Shown piece after piece: positions 6,308-6,433 of a stretch of 6,433 nucleotides of DNA. How positions within the stretch are numbered: the stretch's first letter is position 1; each line of letters begins with the position of its first letter. Source of the stretch: Acidimicrobiales bacterium. Lineage in GTDB: Bacteria; Actinomycetota; Acidimicrobiia; Acidimicrobiales; Palsa-688. Made by a program: the position numbers and the translations under genes. The notes under the pieces are model-generated. The model was not told the origin of the DNA and did not search any database. It worked only from the letters and a program-made list of their open reading frames with translations. Where the stretch lies: the NCBI GenBank assembly GCA_030039575.1, contig JASHVH010000537.1:1-6433 (forward strand), read 5' to 3'.

Positions 6308-6433
6308 TTGTGACCATCATTGCCCTTTCGGGGCCGGAGGTGGGTGCGCCTCCTATCGGCCCGGGCGTCGCCTGACCACCCTCCTTTCGTTGACCAGCTT
6401 CTTCGAAGCCGCTCGCAGTAGGATAGGTACCCG
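6297..6433 (-). CDS. Possible 3' end of an upstream ORF (runs off the window)
   Basis: On the minus strand one frame is open from the right edge to a TAA at 6297-6299, coding about 44 residues that end in ERAMMVTSDT. It would overlap the transporter GTG at 6307 by a few bases, as in an operon. Against it, the stretch is rich in Gly, Pro and Ala, resembles no family I know, and its third-position GC is lower than in the neighbouring genes. It may simply be non-coding leader of the transporter. Within it, AAAGGG (about 6327-6332) precedes ATGATG and could drive a 7-codon leader peptide ending at the same TAA. Confidence 0.18.
   Translation of the reverse strand, partial: GTYPTASGFEEAGQRKEGGQATPGPIGGAPTSGPERAMMVTSDT

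Noticed and set aside
6390..6429. TTGACC and TAGGAT as a plus-strand promoter at the right edge
   Set aside because: The spacing is about 23 bases, too long for a housekeeping promoter, and no alternative -10 at 16-18 bases is visible.
1..6433. CRISPR array, tRNA, rRNA, insertion sequence or attachment site
   Set aside because: No regularly spaced repeats, no tRNA-like or rRNA-like stretches, no transposase or integrase motifs, and no terminal inverted repeats with target duplication were seen by eye.

Overview
The window is GC-rich. Its gene style (ATGA overlaps, GTG starts, strong G/C bias at third codon positions) and protein types point to a high-GC actinobacterium, probably a soil or uncultured lineage. 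No rRNA, tRNA, CRISPR array, transposase or integrase is visible, and the species cannot be named from this sequence.

Layout. Bases 1-232 hold a weak promoter candidate, a good ribosome binding site, and what looks like the collapsed remains of a muconolactone-isomerase-like gene (both ends recognisable, middle missing). An apparently intact short-chain dehydrogenase/reductase (SDR) follows at 233-949; it belongs to a subgroup without the catalytic tyrosine. Bases 950-1215 contain no intact recognised gene but carry fragments in two reading frames that resemble the C-terminal end of a PQQ-type beta-propeller protein. The core is a two-gene operon with an ATGA overlap at 2892-2895. The first gene (1216-2895) fuses a response-regulator receiver domain, a glutaredoxin-like domain without cysteines, and a thioredoxin-reductase-like FAD/NAD(P)H oxidoreductase without its CxxC. 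The second (2892-4310) is a soluble histidine kinase with an N-terminal cyclic-nucleotide-binding-like domain. Convergent to it, on the minus strand (4391-6307), lies a major facilitator superfamily transporter with an extra C-terminal module: two more membrane segments flanking a predicted extracytoplasmic domain. The right edge (6308-6433) is the upstream region of that transporter.

How the parts fit. The kinase and the receiver-flavoenzyme are almost certainly cognate partners. An intracellular ligand or state sensed by the kinase would set phosphorylation of the receiver domain, and the output would be a redox enzyme, not a DNA-binding protein. Every site that normally does thiol chemistry in the flavoenzyme is replaced, so the usual label 'thioredoxin-disulfide reductase' is probably wrong in function. 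The kinase's cyclic-nucleotide-like pocket also lacks the usual phosphate-binding residues. This pair is the most interesting system here. As far as I recall, the architecture recurs in actinobacterial genomes, so it is poorly understood but not unique to this window. The SDR and the two gene relics look like an older catabolic neighbourhood in decay. The transporter has no evident functional link to the kinase operon.
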